Shown one piece after another: positions 37,922-46,982 of a DNA stretch of 64,000 nt. The notes beneath the pieces were generated by a model. The model did no database searches. It had not been told where the DNA came from and was given only the letters and a program-made list of their open reading frames with translations. The DNA comes from Bacteroidota bacterium. Lineage in GTDB: Bacteria; Bacteroidota; Bacteroidia; Flavobacteriales; Schleiferiaceae. The stretch covers positions 19,724 through 83,723 of the forward strand of contig VGFU01000005.1 of the NCBI GenBank assembly GCA_016868755.1, read 5' to 3'. Every line of letters starts with the position of its first letter. Within the stretch, counting starts at the first letter, position 1. A program made the translations under genes and the position numbers.

Positions 37922-40177
37922 CAAATAGCTGCGCCGGACCGAGCGTCCCTCCGACGGGGTGAAGCGGAATTCCCAGAGCCACGTTCCCCGATGCGGAGGC
38001 GCGTCGGGCGCCTCGAATTGGTGTTGGGGCGGAATCGGCCAAGGCGCAGACCATGGCGTGGTCCAACGGCCCTCGGGGTCGGTCCAGCGGGTTTCGATTA
38101 GCCAGGCACGGCCCGGGTCAAGGTTCCAGGCCAGCAAGGGTGGCCACCGGCGCTGAATGAGGTCAAACTGGCCCTCGGAGGGTTGCGGAACGGGCTGCGG
38201 CCAGCGGCCCGGGGTGGCGGAATCGAGGCGCGTCAGGGTCCAATCTTGGGGGTCCGGGCCGCGGCGCTCTAGGGACATTCCTTCTCCTTTTCCCGGGGAT
38301 TCACGAATGCTTGAAGGGAATTGCTGCGGCGAAATCTGGGCCCAATCGATGCGGACGCCGTCGCTCCGGCGGAGGTCCAAAATGCCTCCGTCGTCGGTAA
38401 GCGGAAGGTCGTGGGACGTGGCGCCCGGCCCGCCCGGCACCGCCGGCCGGGCCCAGGCCCCGGGGCGCGGGGCGCCCCGGGGCCCCGCCGCAGAGTCGCC
38501 GGCCGGGTAGCGGCGCAGCACGGCAAGCGGATCCGCCGCCCCAAACACCGCGTGGCCGGGGAGGAGAAACCGGCCGGCAACCGCGGCGCGGCGCCACGTC
38601 ACGGAATCTGAAGCCCAAAAGAGCTGGGAGAGGTCCAGTACGCGGGAGCTGGTACTGCGAAGCTCCACAAAACGGCCTTCGCCCGGTAGGGGATTTAATA
38701 GCACCTCGCTGATTTGAAGGTCGCCCGGCTCGGGGTCGACCGGCCAGCCCGCGACCACCCGGGTGCAGTCGCCTGGGGTCCCGTCGGCGTGTACCCAGCC
38801 GGGGAGCAGCGGAAGCAGCAGCTCTTCGCCGGGCGAGCTGGGCCATCGGTCTTCAGGGGAGTGCCCCACCCAGCGCAGGTCGGTGCGCTCAGCGTGGCGG
38901 CGCGTGGCGATCCATATTCCGCCCGAAAAGCCGGAAAGCGCCGCCGAATCAAACGGGTAGTGCGCTGGCGTTTCCACGGGCAAGGGGTGGCGCCAGTCGA
39001 TGTGGAGGACGCTGTCGCCGAGGAGGCCGAGGATTCCGCCCTGGCGAGGGCCCACCGGACTAAACTCGATGCGGCCAGGGCTTGACCCCAAGGCGTTGCG
39101 GGAGGACTGCCAGGCGCGCGGCAGCGCCGCGAGCGTTGGATCGCACTCGAGCGACCATCCGCCCAAGGCTTTGTCGGCCGGCTGGTGCATGTCGGGCTGG
39201 GTGCGGCCCCAGGCCAAAAGCCCTCCGTCGGCGTCAGCCAGAGACCAAAAGGCGGCCGAGGCGCTTAAGGCCAGCGGTGCGTTCCAAACTTTTAGGGAAT
39301 CCGGCCAATCTGCGCGAGCGTCGGCCAGCAGCAGCACCTCCCCGGGCTGCAGCACCCGGTCGGGTAGCGTCCAACGACCCGTTCCGAGGCTAAAGGTCCA
39401 GCCCACGGCGCGTCGGGCGGAGTCCGCGGTAACCAAGAGCTCCACGAAGTCCCCCGGCGCCGACCGCCAGCTCACGCGAGGGTCGGGATCCACCAATAGT
39501 TCGGTGACCGCAACATCGCCGAGGCCGGCGCGGCGGTAGATGGGCGGGCGCTGAAGTTCCGAGGCGCTGAACGACAAAGGGCCCCAGCCAACGCCACGAG
39601 TGCGCGTAGTGGTCACGGTCGCCCCAAAGCGCACTTCGCCCAAGGATGGCGCACTGGAATCGGCATTTCCCCAGGCGGAACCGCTGTCAATCGCCCCTCC
39701 AAGGGTGTCGCGAAGGACCCAAGCGAGGCGTTGGCCAGCCGTGGAATCCCAAGACCACGACCAGTCGATTACCGAGGAGGCCCGATTGAGCAGGCCCGCG
39801 GGGCTCGCGGCCAGCAGCAGCCCGTCGGTGCGCCGCAGCAGCCGCAGCTGGTCGTTGGTCCGCCCGAATTCTAGGCGGTAGCCGCTCGCCGCCGTGGAGT
39901 CCAAGGCCTCCCAAAAGGCAAAATTGACCGAAGAGGGGTTAAAATCGAGGCGAACACGGCCCGCGGCCTGCGCGGGCCGGGCCCCGAATCCCCGGCGCCA
40001 AAGTGCATAGGTTCCGGCGGCGGGAGCGGCCAACCGCAGTTCTGCCCCGCTGCTAAAGGCCGAGGTGTCGCCCCTCCAGAGCGCTAGGCCGTTCGACCAA
40101 TGTTCAATCCACGGGCCCCACTGGGCTCCGACGCCTTGGGCCAGCAGCCCGAGGCTTAACGCAATTAACCTCTTCAT
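37907..40177 (-). CDS. Secreted lamin-tail-domain protein
   Basis: 756 aa. Signal peptide about 1-18 (MKRLIALSLGLLAQGVGA). Two lamin-tail-like (LTD) beta-sandwiches can be seen: about 225-305 (DVAVTELLVDPDP, later LQPGEVLLLAD) and about 510-590 (DLQISEVLLNPLP followed by GEGRFVELRS and LLPGHAVFGA). Very rich in Trp, Arg, Pro and Ala. A Gly/Pro/Ala-rich loop at about 565-592 is encoded by an all-GC perfect inverted repeat. No standard T9SS sorting motif was recognised; the last 60 residues form an Ig-like end. The stop codon and Ser-Asn before it come from a heptad repeat. Function unknown; LTD proteins of Bacteroidota are usually exported. Confidence 0.75.
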   Translation of the reverse strand: MKRLIALSLGLLAQGVGAQWGPWIEHWSNGLALWRGDTSAFSSGAELRLAAPAAGTYALWRRGFGARPAQAAGRVRLDFNPSSVNFAFWEALDSTAASGYRLEFGRTNDQLRLLRRTDGLLLAASPAGLLNRASSVIDWSWSWDSTAGQRLAWVLRDTLGGAIDSGSAWGNADSSAPSLGEVRFGATVTTTRTRGVGWGPLSFSASELQRPPIYRRAGLGDVAVTELLVDPDPRVSWRSAPGDFVELLVTADSARRAVGWTFSLGTGRWTLPDRVLQPGEVLLLADARADWPDSLKVWNAPLALSASAAFWSLADADGGLLAWGRTQPDMHQPADKALGGWSLECDPTLAALPRAWQSSRNALGSSPGRIEFSPVGPRQGGILGLLGDSVLHIDWRHPLPVETPAHYPFDSAALSGFSGGIWIATRRHAERTDLRWVGHSPEDRWPSSPGEELLLPLLPGWVHADGTPGDCTRVVAGWPVDPEPGDLQISEVLLNPLPGEGRFVELRSTSSRVLDLSQLFWASDSVTWRRAAVAGRFLLPGHAVFGAADPLAVLRRYPAGDSAAGPRGAPRPGAWARPAVPGGPGATSHDLPLTDDGGILDLRRSDGVRIDWAQISPQQFPSSIRESPGKGEGMSLERRGPDPQDWTLTRLDSATPGRWPQPVPQPSEGQFDLIQRRWPPLLAWNLDPGRAWLIETRWTDPEGRWTTPWSAPWPIPPQHQFEAPDAPPHRGTWLWEFRFTPSEGRSVRRSYLVASN
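38456..38484. repeat. All-G/C perfect 13-bp inverted repeat inside the lamin-tail gene
   Basis: GGCCCCGGGGCGC, a GGG spacer, then GCGCCCCGGGGCC: 29 bp without a single A or T. It is flanked by direct copies of CGCCGGCCGGG at 38441-38451 and 38497-38507. It encodes part of a Gly/Pro/Arg-rich loop. Confidence 0.85.
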
Positions 40178-40183
40178 CGTCCG

Positions 40184-40191
40184 TACTTTTG
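40184..40191 (+). promoter_or_regulatory. -7 box TACTTTTG for asd
   Basis: Exact TAnnTTTG 28 nt before the asd ATG, in the 42-bp gap between the divergent lamin-tail gene and asd. Confidence 0.55.
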
Positions 40192-40219
40192 CAGCAATAC
40201 TAAAAACCCCTGCCGCGCT

Positions 40220-41218
40220 ATGCGTTTAGCTCTAGTTGGTGCCACCGGAATGGTTGGCGAAGTCATGCGAAAAGTCCTTGTGGAACGTGGGTTTCCGGTC
40301 ACGGAATTTATTCCGGTGGCTTCTGAAAAATCCGCAGGAAGCACCTTAAACTGGAACGGGGCCGACTACGTCGTGCGCACGCTGGCAGAGGCCATAGCGC
40401 TCAAGCCCGACCTGGCCATTTTCTCGGCGGGCGGAAGCACTTCGCTCGAATGGGCCCCAAAGTTTGCCGAAGTCGGCTGCTTTGTAGTTGACAACAGTTC
40501 CGCGTGGCGCATGGAACCGGGTATTCCGCTCGTGGTGCCCGAAATCAATGCCGATGCGCTAAACGCCGACGTCAAGATCATCGCGAACCCCAACTGCTCC
40601 ACGATTCAGCTGGTGATGGCCCTCAAGCCGCTGCACGACGCCCACCCCATCCGCACCGTGCGCGTCAGCACCTACCAAAGCGTGACCGGGACCGGCAAGG
40701 CCGCCGTGGACCAGCTCGCCAACGAGCGCGCCGGCAACTTCGACGGCCCGATGGCCTACGCCTACCCGATTGACAAAAACTGCATTCCGCACTGCGACGT
40801 GTTCCTTGAAAACGGGTACACCAAAGAAGAAATGAAGCTGCACCACGAGACCAAAAAGATCCTTGGCGACGATTCGGTGGGCGTGAGTGCCACCGCGGTG
40901 CGGGTTCCGGTTCAGGGCGGACACTCCGAGTCGGTGCTCGTGACCTTTCGCGACGCGCGCCCCTCGATCGACGAGGTGCGCAAGCTCTTGGCAGCGATGC
41001 CCGGAGTGGTGGTTCAGGACGACACCGCCGCAAAAGACTACCCGATGCCTCGCTTTGCCGAAGGCCGCGACGAGGTCTTTGTCGGCCGGATTCGCGAAGA
41101 CGTGGTCTGCGACCGCTCCATCCACCTTTGGATTGTGTCCGACAACCTGCGCAAGGGCGCGGCAACGAATGCCGTTCAAATTGCCGAACACCTGATTTCG
41201 GCCGGATTTTTGCGGTAA
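40220..41218 (+). CDS. asd: Aspartate-semialdehyde dehydrogenase
   Basis: 332 aa. NADP-binding N-terminus LVGATGMVGEVM, phosphate-binding FSAGGSTSLEWAP, the catalytic Cys126 in ANPNCSTIQ, and the substrate-binding stretch VRVPVQGGHSESV. It reduces aspartyl phosphate to aspartate semialdehyde on the way to lysine, threonine and methionine, so it feeds the methionine locus metabolically. Divergent from the lamin-tail gene. Confidence 0.97.
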   Translation: MRLALVGATGMVGEVMRKVLVERGFPVTEFIPVASEKSAGSTLNWNGADYVVRTLAEAIALKPDLAIFSAGGSTSLEWAPKFAEVGCFVVDNSSAWRMEPGIPLVVPEINADALNADVKIIANPNCSTIQLVMALKPLHDAHPIRTVRVSTYQSVTGTGKAAVDQLANERAGNFDGPMAYAYPIDKNCIPHCDVFLENGYTKEEMKLHHETKKILGDDSVGVSATAVRVPVQGGHSESVLVTFRDARPSIDEVRKLLAAMPGVVVQDDTAAKDYPMPRFAEGRDEVFVGRIREDVVCDRSIHLWIVSDNLRKGAATNAVQIAEHLISAGFLR

Positions 41219-41270
41219 GCGCGCCGCAACTTCCGCCCCCCACTAAACCTTTGACCCAAGCCACCGTCTG

Positions 41271-43697
41271 ATGAACATGTTCCGCACCCTCGCCCTCTGG
41301 CTTGCTCTGGCCGCGAGCCCGCTGCTCGCGCAAACCTTGATTGTTGGCCAAGTGATGGACGGAGAAGAACCGATTCCCAACACCGCCGTGCGCGTCATGG
41401 GACCCAACGGCCCGGTAGCCCAGACGGTGACCAACACCCAGGGTCAGTTTCAGCTGAACGTGCCCAACGGCAGCTACCGACTGGTGGCCCGTCCGCTCGG
41501 GTACCAACCGGTGATGCGCCCGATTGAGGCCATCGGAACCCCCATCAAACTCGGAATTTTAAAAGCGATTGCCAGCACGACCGAACTCGAAGAGGCCAAG
41601 GTCGAGGCCCAGTCGGCGCGCGCCCTACTCGGAATGGACCGCAAAGTCTACGACGTCGCCCAGGACCTCAACGTGCAGGGCGGAACCGGAACTGATATTT
41701 TACGCCAGGTACCCAACGTTTCGCTCGACATGGACGGCAACGTGCAGTTGCGCGGCGACGAAAACGTTACCATTTTGATCGACGGGCGCCCCGCTTCGCT
41801 GCTGGGGTTCAGCGGCTCCAACGCCTTTGACCGCCTCCCCGCCGGAAGCGTGCAGCGCGTCGAAGTAATCACCAACCCCGGTGCGCAGTTTGATGCCCAA
41901 GGCTCTGGGGGCGTAATCAACATCGTGACCAAGAAGAACCGCGAGCTTCCGCTCAACGGCAACGTAGTCGCCGGGATCGGCACCAACGCCAAGTACAGCG
42001 CCTCCACCAGCCTTTTGGTGCCGGTGGGCAAAGTCCGCGTGTTCACCAACCTTTCGTGGGACAACCGCCGCAGTTTTTCGGGCGGCACCGTCGAACGCAA
42101 CTTCTACTTTCCCGACACGGCATACACCCAAAAGCACTGGTCCTACGGTACCAGCCTGGGGGGCGGACTCAACGGCCGCCTGGGCATCGACATTCCCCTC
42201 AACAAGGTGTGGACCGCCAACCTTTCGGTTGGCCTCAACCAAGACCAGCGCACCGAAGAAGATACCACGTCGTACAAGAACACCTCAGGATCAGCCAAGC
42301 TCAGCGCCGTGCAGCGCGCGAACAGCGACCGCGCTTCGGCCAACGGCGACGTCGCCCTACGCCTCGAACGCAAATTCAAAACCGAGGGCGAAAAATGGAC
42401 CGTTGACCTGAACTATGCGGACCGCGGACGCGACGAGTGGAACGACAACACCTTCACCGCCGACGCCGGCTACCCCGCCCAACTGACCTACGGCGGCGTG
42501 TACCTGCAGCGATTTGAAACCCTCGAGTCTACCCGCAACCTCAACCTGCAAACCGACGCCGAGCAGGTGCTTAACAGCAAGAGCAAGTTGAGCCTTGGGG
42601 GTCGCAGCACCTACTTCGCACGCGACAGTCGCCGCGACGCGATGTACCTGACCACGCCTGTCAGCAGCAGCTTTCTCGACGACACCCTGCGCACCCAGTC
42701 GGTGGACCAATGGCAATGGGTGCACGCACTCTACGCCACCTACGGCTACGTGTTCAACCCAAAATGGAAAGCCCAGGTCGGAATGCGCTACGAGGTCGCC
42801 AACCTCAGCTTCATTTTGAAAACCGGCAGCCAGCTGGACTTCCTGTACCCCGGCTACTTTCCGAGCGCCTTCGTCACCTATTCACCCAAAAAAGGCACCG
42901 AGTTTCAGGCGAGCTACGCCATGCGCGTGAACCGCCCCGGCGAAGAGCAGCTGAATCCAATCGTCGACTACTCAAACCCCCAGTCGTTCCGCAAGGGAAA
43001 CCCCGAGTTGATGCCCGAATACACGCATGCGTTTGAGGTCAGCGCCGCCAAGTACGCCAAATGGGGCTCGGCGACCCTCAACAGCTACTTGCAGCACACC
43101 ACCAACATGTTTTCGCGCTACGTTCAGGTCGACCCCACTGGGCTGGTAACGGTAACCTGGTCCAACTTCGACACGCGGGATCGCTTTGGCCTCAGCGGCA
43201 ACACCATGGCCCGCTTCGGCAAAAAGCTGAGCATTCAGGGCTCGGCCGACGCGTTCTGGTCGGTAATCAAGGCGCAAAACCTTCAGGCCGGACTCACGCA
43301 GTCGGGCTTTGGTTGGTCGGGGCGCGCAAACGCCATGTACAATCCGACGCCAGCGCACCAAATTCAGCTGACGTTTAACCAAATGGGCGCAGGACCCACC
43401 GGTCAAGGATACTTTAAGGGAATGCAAGCCTGGGACCTCGGCTACAAGTACGATTTGGTGAAAAACAAGCTTTCGCTGACCGTGCGCCTGAGCGACGTGT
43501 TCAAGCAGCGCCGTTTTCAGATCGAGCAGCATCCGCCTTTTACCGACATTTACTTCATGCGCTACCGCGAAAGCCGCATCGGGTTTGTTACACTTCAGTA
43601 CAACTTTGGCAAGCAAGATCGCAGCATGCAGCGCAGCGGGCGCGGAATGGGCCCCAGCGGCATGGGGGGCGGCGGCGGAGAAGACATGGGCATGTAA
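41271..43697 (+). CDS. TonB-dependent receptor-like outer membrane beta-barrel protein
   Basis: 808 aa. Signal peptide about 1-21 (LALWLALAASPLLAQ). CarboxypepD_reg domain at about 22-100 (LIVGQVMDGEEPIPNTAV). Plug with QLRGDENVTILIDGRPAS and VEVITNPGAQFDAQGSGGVI. The barrel runs on to a terminal Gly/Met-rich tail (RSGRGMGPSGMGGGGG) after the last aromatic strand. This subgroup, with no recognised substrate, is annotated as outer membrane beta-barrel family protein. Alternative start two codons downstream. The glycine tail after the barrel is unusual and would lie in the periplasm. Confidence 0.88.
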   Translation: MNMFRTLALWLALAASPLLAQTLIVGQVMDGEEPIPNTAVRVMGPNGPVAQTVTNTQGQFQLNVPNGSYRLVARPLGYQPVMRPIEAIGTPIKLGILKAIASTTELEEAKVEAQSARALLGMDRKVYDVAQDLNVQGGTGTDILRQVPNVSLDMDGNVQLRGDENVTILIDGRPASLLGFSGSNAFDRLPAGSVQRVEVITNPGAQFDAQGSGGVINIVTKKNRELPLNGNVVAGIGTNAKYSASTSLLVPVGKVRVFTNLSWDNRRSFSGGTVERNFYFPDTAYTQKHWSYGTSLGGGLNGRLGIDIPLNKVWTANLSVGLNQDQRTEEDTTSYKNTSGSAKLSAVQRANSDRASANGDVALRLERKFKTEGEKWTVDLNYADRGRDEWNDNTFTADAGYPAQLTYGGVYLQRFETLESTRNLNLQTDAEQVLNSKSKLSLGGRSTYFARDSRRDAMYLTTPVSSSFLDDTLRTQSVDQWQWVHALYATYGYVFNPKWKAQVGMRYEVANLSFILKTGSQLDFLYPGYFPSAFVTYSPKKGTEFQASYAMRVNRPGEEQLNPIVDYSNPQSFRKGNPELMPEYTHAFEVSAAKYAKWGSATLNSYLQHTTNMFSRYVQVDPTGLVTVTWSNFDTRDRFGLSGNTMARFGKKLSIQGSADAFWSVIKAQNLQAGLTQSGFGWSGRANAMYNPTPAHQIQLTFNQMGAGPTGQGYFKGMQAWDLGYKYDLVKNKLSLTVRLSDVFKQRRFQIEQHPPFTDIYFMRYRESRIGFVTLQYNFGKQDRSMQRSGRGMGPSGMGGGGGEDMGM

Positions 43698-43727
43698 ACC
43701 CTTTGGCTCCAGCTGCGTTACTTCGGT

Positions 43728-44327
43728 ATGCGTTGTGTTCTTCATCTTTGCCTTCTCGGTGCCCTTAGCGCTGTTTCGGCCTGTGCCCAACCCACTAAAA
43801 ATTCCGCGCCCGTGTCTCTAATGCCCGCTGCCCCTGCCCAACCCGGAAACGAAACCCTCATTCTCGCCTCAGGCTGCTTTTGGGGAACCGAGTACTTTCT
43901 GAAGCGCATCGACGGCGTCGTCGCCACGACCGTTGGCTACACCGGTGGCCACGTAGAAAACCCGAGCTACGAGCAGGTCTGCACCAAAAAAACAGGCCAC
44001 TACGAGGCCTGCCTGGTGGAGTTTGACCCCACGCGCACGACGGCCGATGCCGTACTCCGCACGTTTTTTGAAACGCACGACCCGACCCAGCGCAACGGAC
44101 AAGGACCCGACCTCGGTCCGCAGTACCGCAGCGCGGTGTTTTACCAAAACGAATCCCAGCGCGACCAAACAGCCGAGCTCATTGCCCTGCTGCGCGCCAA
44201 GGGCTACGACGTGGCCACCGAGCTCCTTCCGGCGGCTCCATTTTACTCCGCCGAGGGCTACCACCAAGACTACTACGACCTCAAGGGCGGAACGCCCTAC
44301 TGCCACGGGTACCGAAAGCTCTTTTAG
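43728..44327 (+). CDS. msrA: Peptide-methionine (S)-S-oxide reductase, lipoprotein form
   Basis: 199 aa. An N-terminal lipoprotein signal with lipobox VSAC (C19) is followed by a 20-residue Pro/Ala linker and the MsrA domain: GCFWGTEYFL with catalytic Cys50, GYTGGHVENPSYEQVC, THDPTQRNGQGPDLGPQYRS and AEGYHQDYY. Canonical MsrA is cytoplasmic, so a lipid-anchored form would repair oxidised methionines in the periplasm or outer membrane. It starts 30 bp after the barrel protein gene. Heptad repeat copy 5 begins right after the stop. Confidence 0.93.
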   Translation: MRCVLHLCLLGALSAVSACAQPTKNSAPVSLMPAAPAQPGNETLILASGCFWGTEYFLKRIDGVVATTVGYTGGHVENPSYEQVCTKKTGHYEACLVEFDPTRTTADAVLRTFFETHDPTQRNGQGPDLGPQYRSAVFYQNESQRDQTAELIALLRAKGYDVATELLPAAPFYSAEGYHQDYYDLKGGTPYCHGYRKLF

Positions 44328-44331
44328 TTTT

Positions 44332-44395
44332 TGGCTGTTGGCTGCTAGCAGCTGGTTGCAAGCAGCTGGCTTCTAGTTGCTGGTTGCCAGTTTTG
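44332..44395. repeat. Heptad-period intergenic repeat, copy 5 (longest uninterrupted copy)
   Basis: Eight consecutive 7-mers: GTTGGCT, GCTAGCA, GCTGGTT, GCAAGCA, GCTGGCT, TCTAGTT, GCTGGTT, GCCAGTT. It starts 4 bp after the msrA stop codon. Confidence 0.8.
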
Positions 44396-44452
44396 GGGAT
44401 AACCTGTTCATAACTCTCGTTTATAAGTTGATGCAGGCGCCATGAAGGGGTT

Positions 44453-44460
44453 TAACTTCG
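44453..44460 (+). promoter_or_regulatory. -7 box TAACTTCG for the HU/SPOR gene
   Basis: One mismatch to TAnnTTTG, with TTG at 44428-44430 (22-nt spacing), 6 nt before the ATG at 44467. Confidence 0.45.
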
Positions 44461-44466
44461 TGATAT

Positions 44467-45567
44467 ATGGCTCCGCTGTATTACGCTTTAGACCTGCACC
44501 TCGCATTCCTTCTCTTTCAGGAAGATAGCGTGGTCGTGCCCCATTTGGGCACCTTCAGCGTGCGCCGATACGGAGCCGAAATTCAGCTACCTGCCGGCCT
44601 GATTTTACCCCCTGCGCGGCGCGTTTCGTTTTCGCCCGACGCTTCGGGCAACCCTAGCGTACTGCTTAATCATTTAGCCCAAATAGAAGGCTTGACTACC
44701 GCAGAAGCCCTTGATCGCATAGCCGCTCAAGTATCAGAGTGGCAGCGGATTTTGGAGCGTGGCGACCGACTTAACCTTCAAGGTGTGGGTTCCGTGCGTC
44801 GGGCTGACTCGAGCTGGGTGTTTAAAGCGAGTCTTGAAGCAAACTTCATGTCGGAGTCCTACGGTTTACCCATGTTTCGCATGGAACTGCTGGCTCCCTC
44901 CCAAGCGTTTACGCCCGAGCGCATCGAACGTCCTGCACCACGGGTGCGTTCGTGGCAGGCTGCGGCCGTGGTAGCTGGCGCCCTTGGACTTGCCGCGATT
45001 GGCGGAACCAAAGACGACGTTCGCGGAATGGTACAATCGGCTTCAGTACGCACCGAGCTGAGTGGGTGGTGGTCAACCCAGCGCGAGCACCTCAAGGCCT
45101 TTGGACTCGCAAGCGAGGCTTGGATTGAGGACGCCAAGGGCTTCCTGATCGACCTGACCCCTAAGCGCGACGAAGAATTGGTCCCGGTTAACGCCACCCC
45201 CGCCGAAGCCCCAACCGTATCGAGCCCCGCCGAGGTAGCAGCACCTGACGCCCCCGAGGTCGCGTCGCCATCGAGGCCTGCGCGCGAAGCGGTCCGCACG
45301 GAACCAGCTGCAAATGCGGATCGGGACGACGCCCCCGATCATACCGCCGGTGAATTTGCACTCGTGGTTGGCGCTTTTGAAGAAGCTGGCAACGCCGAAC
45401 GCCTCGCCGCAAGCCTTCGCCAAGCCGGGTATCCTGCTAAGGTGCTAAAATCCAACGTGGGACTGAAAAAAGTGGCCCTTCGTACCTTTGCCGATGCGAA
45501 TTCGGCACGTCAAGCCAAAGCCGAATTGAAGTCTGACTTCCCGGCTATTTGGATTTACCACGAATGA
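44467..45567 (+). CDS. HU-CCDC81-like/SPOR domain membrane protein
   Basis: 366 aa. The N-terminal two HU-like modules (about 1-145: LHLAFLLFQEDSVVVPHLGTF, then LNHLAQIEGLTTAEALDRIA) resemble the bacterial HU-CCDC81 domains. One transmembrane segment follows at about 163-182 (AAAVVAGALGLAAIGG), then an acidic/Pro-Ala linker, and a C-terminal SPOR domain at about 292-366 (FALVVGAFEEAGNAERLA, later IWIYHE). SPOR domains bind denuded septal peptidoglycan, so the protein probably works at the division site, with the HU-like part in the cytoplasm. The stop overlaps the thioesterase start (ATGA). Confidence 0.88.
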   Translation: MAPLYYALDLHLAFLLFQEDSVVVPHLGTFSVRRYGAEIQLPAGLILPPARRVSFSPDASGNPSVLLNHLAQIEGLTTAEALDRIAAQVSEWQRILERGDRLNLQGVGSVRRADSSWVFKASLEANFMSESYGLPMFRMELLAPSQAFTPERIERPAPRVRSWQAAAVVAGALGLAAIGGTKDDVRGMVQSASVRTELSGWWSTQREHLKAFGLASEAWIEDAKGFLIDLTPKRDEELVPVNATPAEAPTVSSPAEVAAPDAPEVASPSRPAREAVRTEPAANADRDDAPDHTAGEFALVVGAFEEAGNAERLAASLRQAGYPAKVLKSNVGLKKVALRTFADANSARQAKAELKSDFPAIWIYHE

Positions 45568-46094
45568 AAGCTAAAAACCCCTCGGCATCACTGACGGTGA
45601 TGACGGAGATCGTTCTGCCGAACGACACCAACAACCTTAACAACCTTTTTGGGGGCCAGCTTCTCAGCTGGATGGATCGCTGTGCCGCTATTGCCGCGCA
45701 CCGGCACTGCCGGCGAACGGTCGTCACCGCCTCCGTGAACAATGTTTCGTTCAACGAGGCAATTCCGCAAGGGGCTATAGTAACCCTGGAATCCAAGGTT
45801 TCGCGCGCCTTCAGCACGTCGATGGAGGTCTGGGTCGATGTCTACATGGAAGACCAGCGTGGGTCCGGCAAGCAAACCAAGTGCAACGAGGCCATTTACA
45901 CCTTTGTGGCGGTGGACGACCTGGGTCGACCCATTCCGATTCCTGCCGTAGAACCCGAGACAGAAGAAGAGCAGCGCCGCTACGACGGCGCCCTTCGCCG
46001 ACGCCAACTGGCCCTGATTTTATCGGGTAAAATGAAGCCCGAAGATGCGCACGAGCTCAAGGCCCTGTTTCTACCACGCGAAGACGCTGAGTAG
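45564..46094 (+). CDS. Acyl-CoA thioesterase (hotdog fold)
   Basis: 176 aa from the ATG that overlaps the upstream stop; an in-frame ATG 15 bp earlier lies inside the SPOR gene. Conserved hotdog features of the YciA/BACH group: LPNDTNNLNNLFGGQLLSWM with the active-site Asn/Asp region, then ASVNNVSFNEAIPQGAIVTLESKV. It hydrolyses acyl-CoAs in the cytoplasm; chain length unknown. Its 3' end overlaps the convergent DUF6427 gene by 24 bp. Confidence 0.93.
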   Translation: MKAKNPSASLTVMTEIVLPNDTNNLNNLFGGQLLSWMDRCAAIAAHRHCRRTVVTASVNNVSFNEAIPQGAIVTLESKVSRAFSTSMEVWVDVYMEDQRGSGKQTKCNEAIYTFVAVDDLGRPIPIPAVEPETEEEQRRYDGALRRRQLALILSGKMKPEDAHELKALFLPREDAE

Positions 46095-46967
46095 GCCCCC
46101 CGCCAACAGACTCGGACCGAGGAGCACCCGCATCCAGTACTTAGGAAGGTAATCCTGCAGATTTAGGAGCTGCGGCGTGGCAAAAACCGCCAAGAGTCCG
46201 CTCGTCGACGCGTCGGGGTGCGCGATACACCACACCACCGCGACCAAAATTCCCGACCATGAGAGGTACAGCCCTTGGCGCTTGCTGCGCTTGGCCGAAA
46301 CGGTGGCCCGCAGCGTCTGCGGAATGGCCATCAGCAACCAAAATAGCAAAACCGCCTCGCCCGGACTCGGAACGAACACCTCGAGGCGGGGCTGAAGCGG
46401 TGCAATCCACGCATAGAAGGCAGACGGTCCGCCTAAGGTCCAATGGTAGGTAGAAATGGCTGCCGCCGGGACTAACCACCCAATGAGTAGCTGAAGAAAC
46501 CCCCGCCCCGAACGGTTGGTGCCCCAGCCAATGGCCCAAAGGCTCACGACAATGAAGTACGAAAACCGCACGGTCCACAGCAACAAAAGGCCCGTAACAA
46601 ACCCCAAATTGATGCGCCGCGTTAGGGCGCTCCGCTCGACAAACGACATTTCGTAGGCCAACGCCATCCAGATGGCGGCGGCCAATGATCCGCCCAAGGT
46701 GTGCCACTGTATGCCCTGACGCCCGCTGCTCAAGGCAAATACGGCCACAAACCAGAGCCACCCATATAAGTAGTTCATCTTGAGGTAGCGGCTGCGGTAC
46801 ACCAGAATGAAGTTGAAAAACCAGGCCGCCACCCCGGTGGCCAGGGCCAAGGTGACCGGCACGGACTGGTTCAGAATGGTGTTCAAGCCCACCGTTGCGA
46901 GCGCGGCCACCGCGACCAAAACCACGGCGACCCCGGGGTGAGCGTTTCTAAAGAGGAGTGTGGGCAT
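46071..46967 (-). CDS. DUF6427-like integral membrane protein
   Basis: 298 aa from the ATG beginning MPTLLFRNAHPG; an ATG 33 bp upstream is less likely because it overlaps the divergent promoter box. About eight hydrophobic segments (e.g. VAVVLVAVAALATVGL, FVTGLLLLWTVRF, VVVSLWAIGWG-type, ILVAVVWCIA). No enzymatic motif. The size, topology and location near a small membrane protein gene and purD match the DUF6427 family of Bacteroidota as I recall it. Function unknown. Confidence 0.65.
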   Translation of the reverse strand: MPTLLFRNAHPGVAVVLVAVAALATVGLNTILNQSVPVTLALATGVAAWFFNFILVYRSRYLKMNYLYGWLWFVAVFALSSGRQGIQWHTLGGSLAAAIWMALAYEMSFVERSALTRRINLGFVTGLLLLWTVRFSYFIVVSLWAIGWGTNRSGRGFLQLLIGWLVPAAAISTYHWTLGGPSAFYAWIAPLQPRLEVFVPSPGEAVLLFWLLMAIPQTLRATVSAKRSKRQGLYLSWSGILVAVVWCIAHPDASTSGLLAVFATPQLLNLQDYLPKYWMRVLLGPSLLAGGLLSVFAW

Positions 46968-46982
46968 TTGCTCGCGTTGGGT

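Noticed and set aside
37907..38100. T9SS sorting domain at the end of the lamin-tail protein
   Set aside because: No PNP motif or GxY/LPxGxY pattern; the end is a generic Ig-like strand set.
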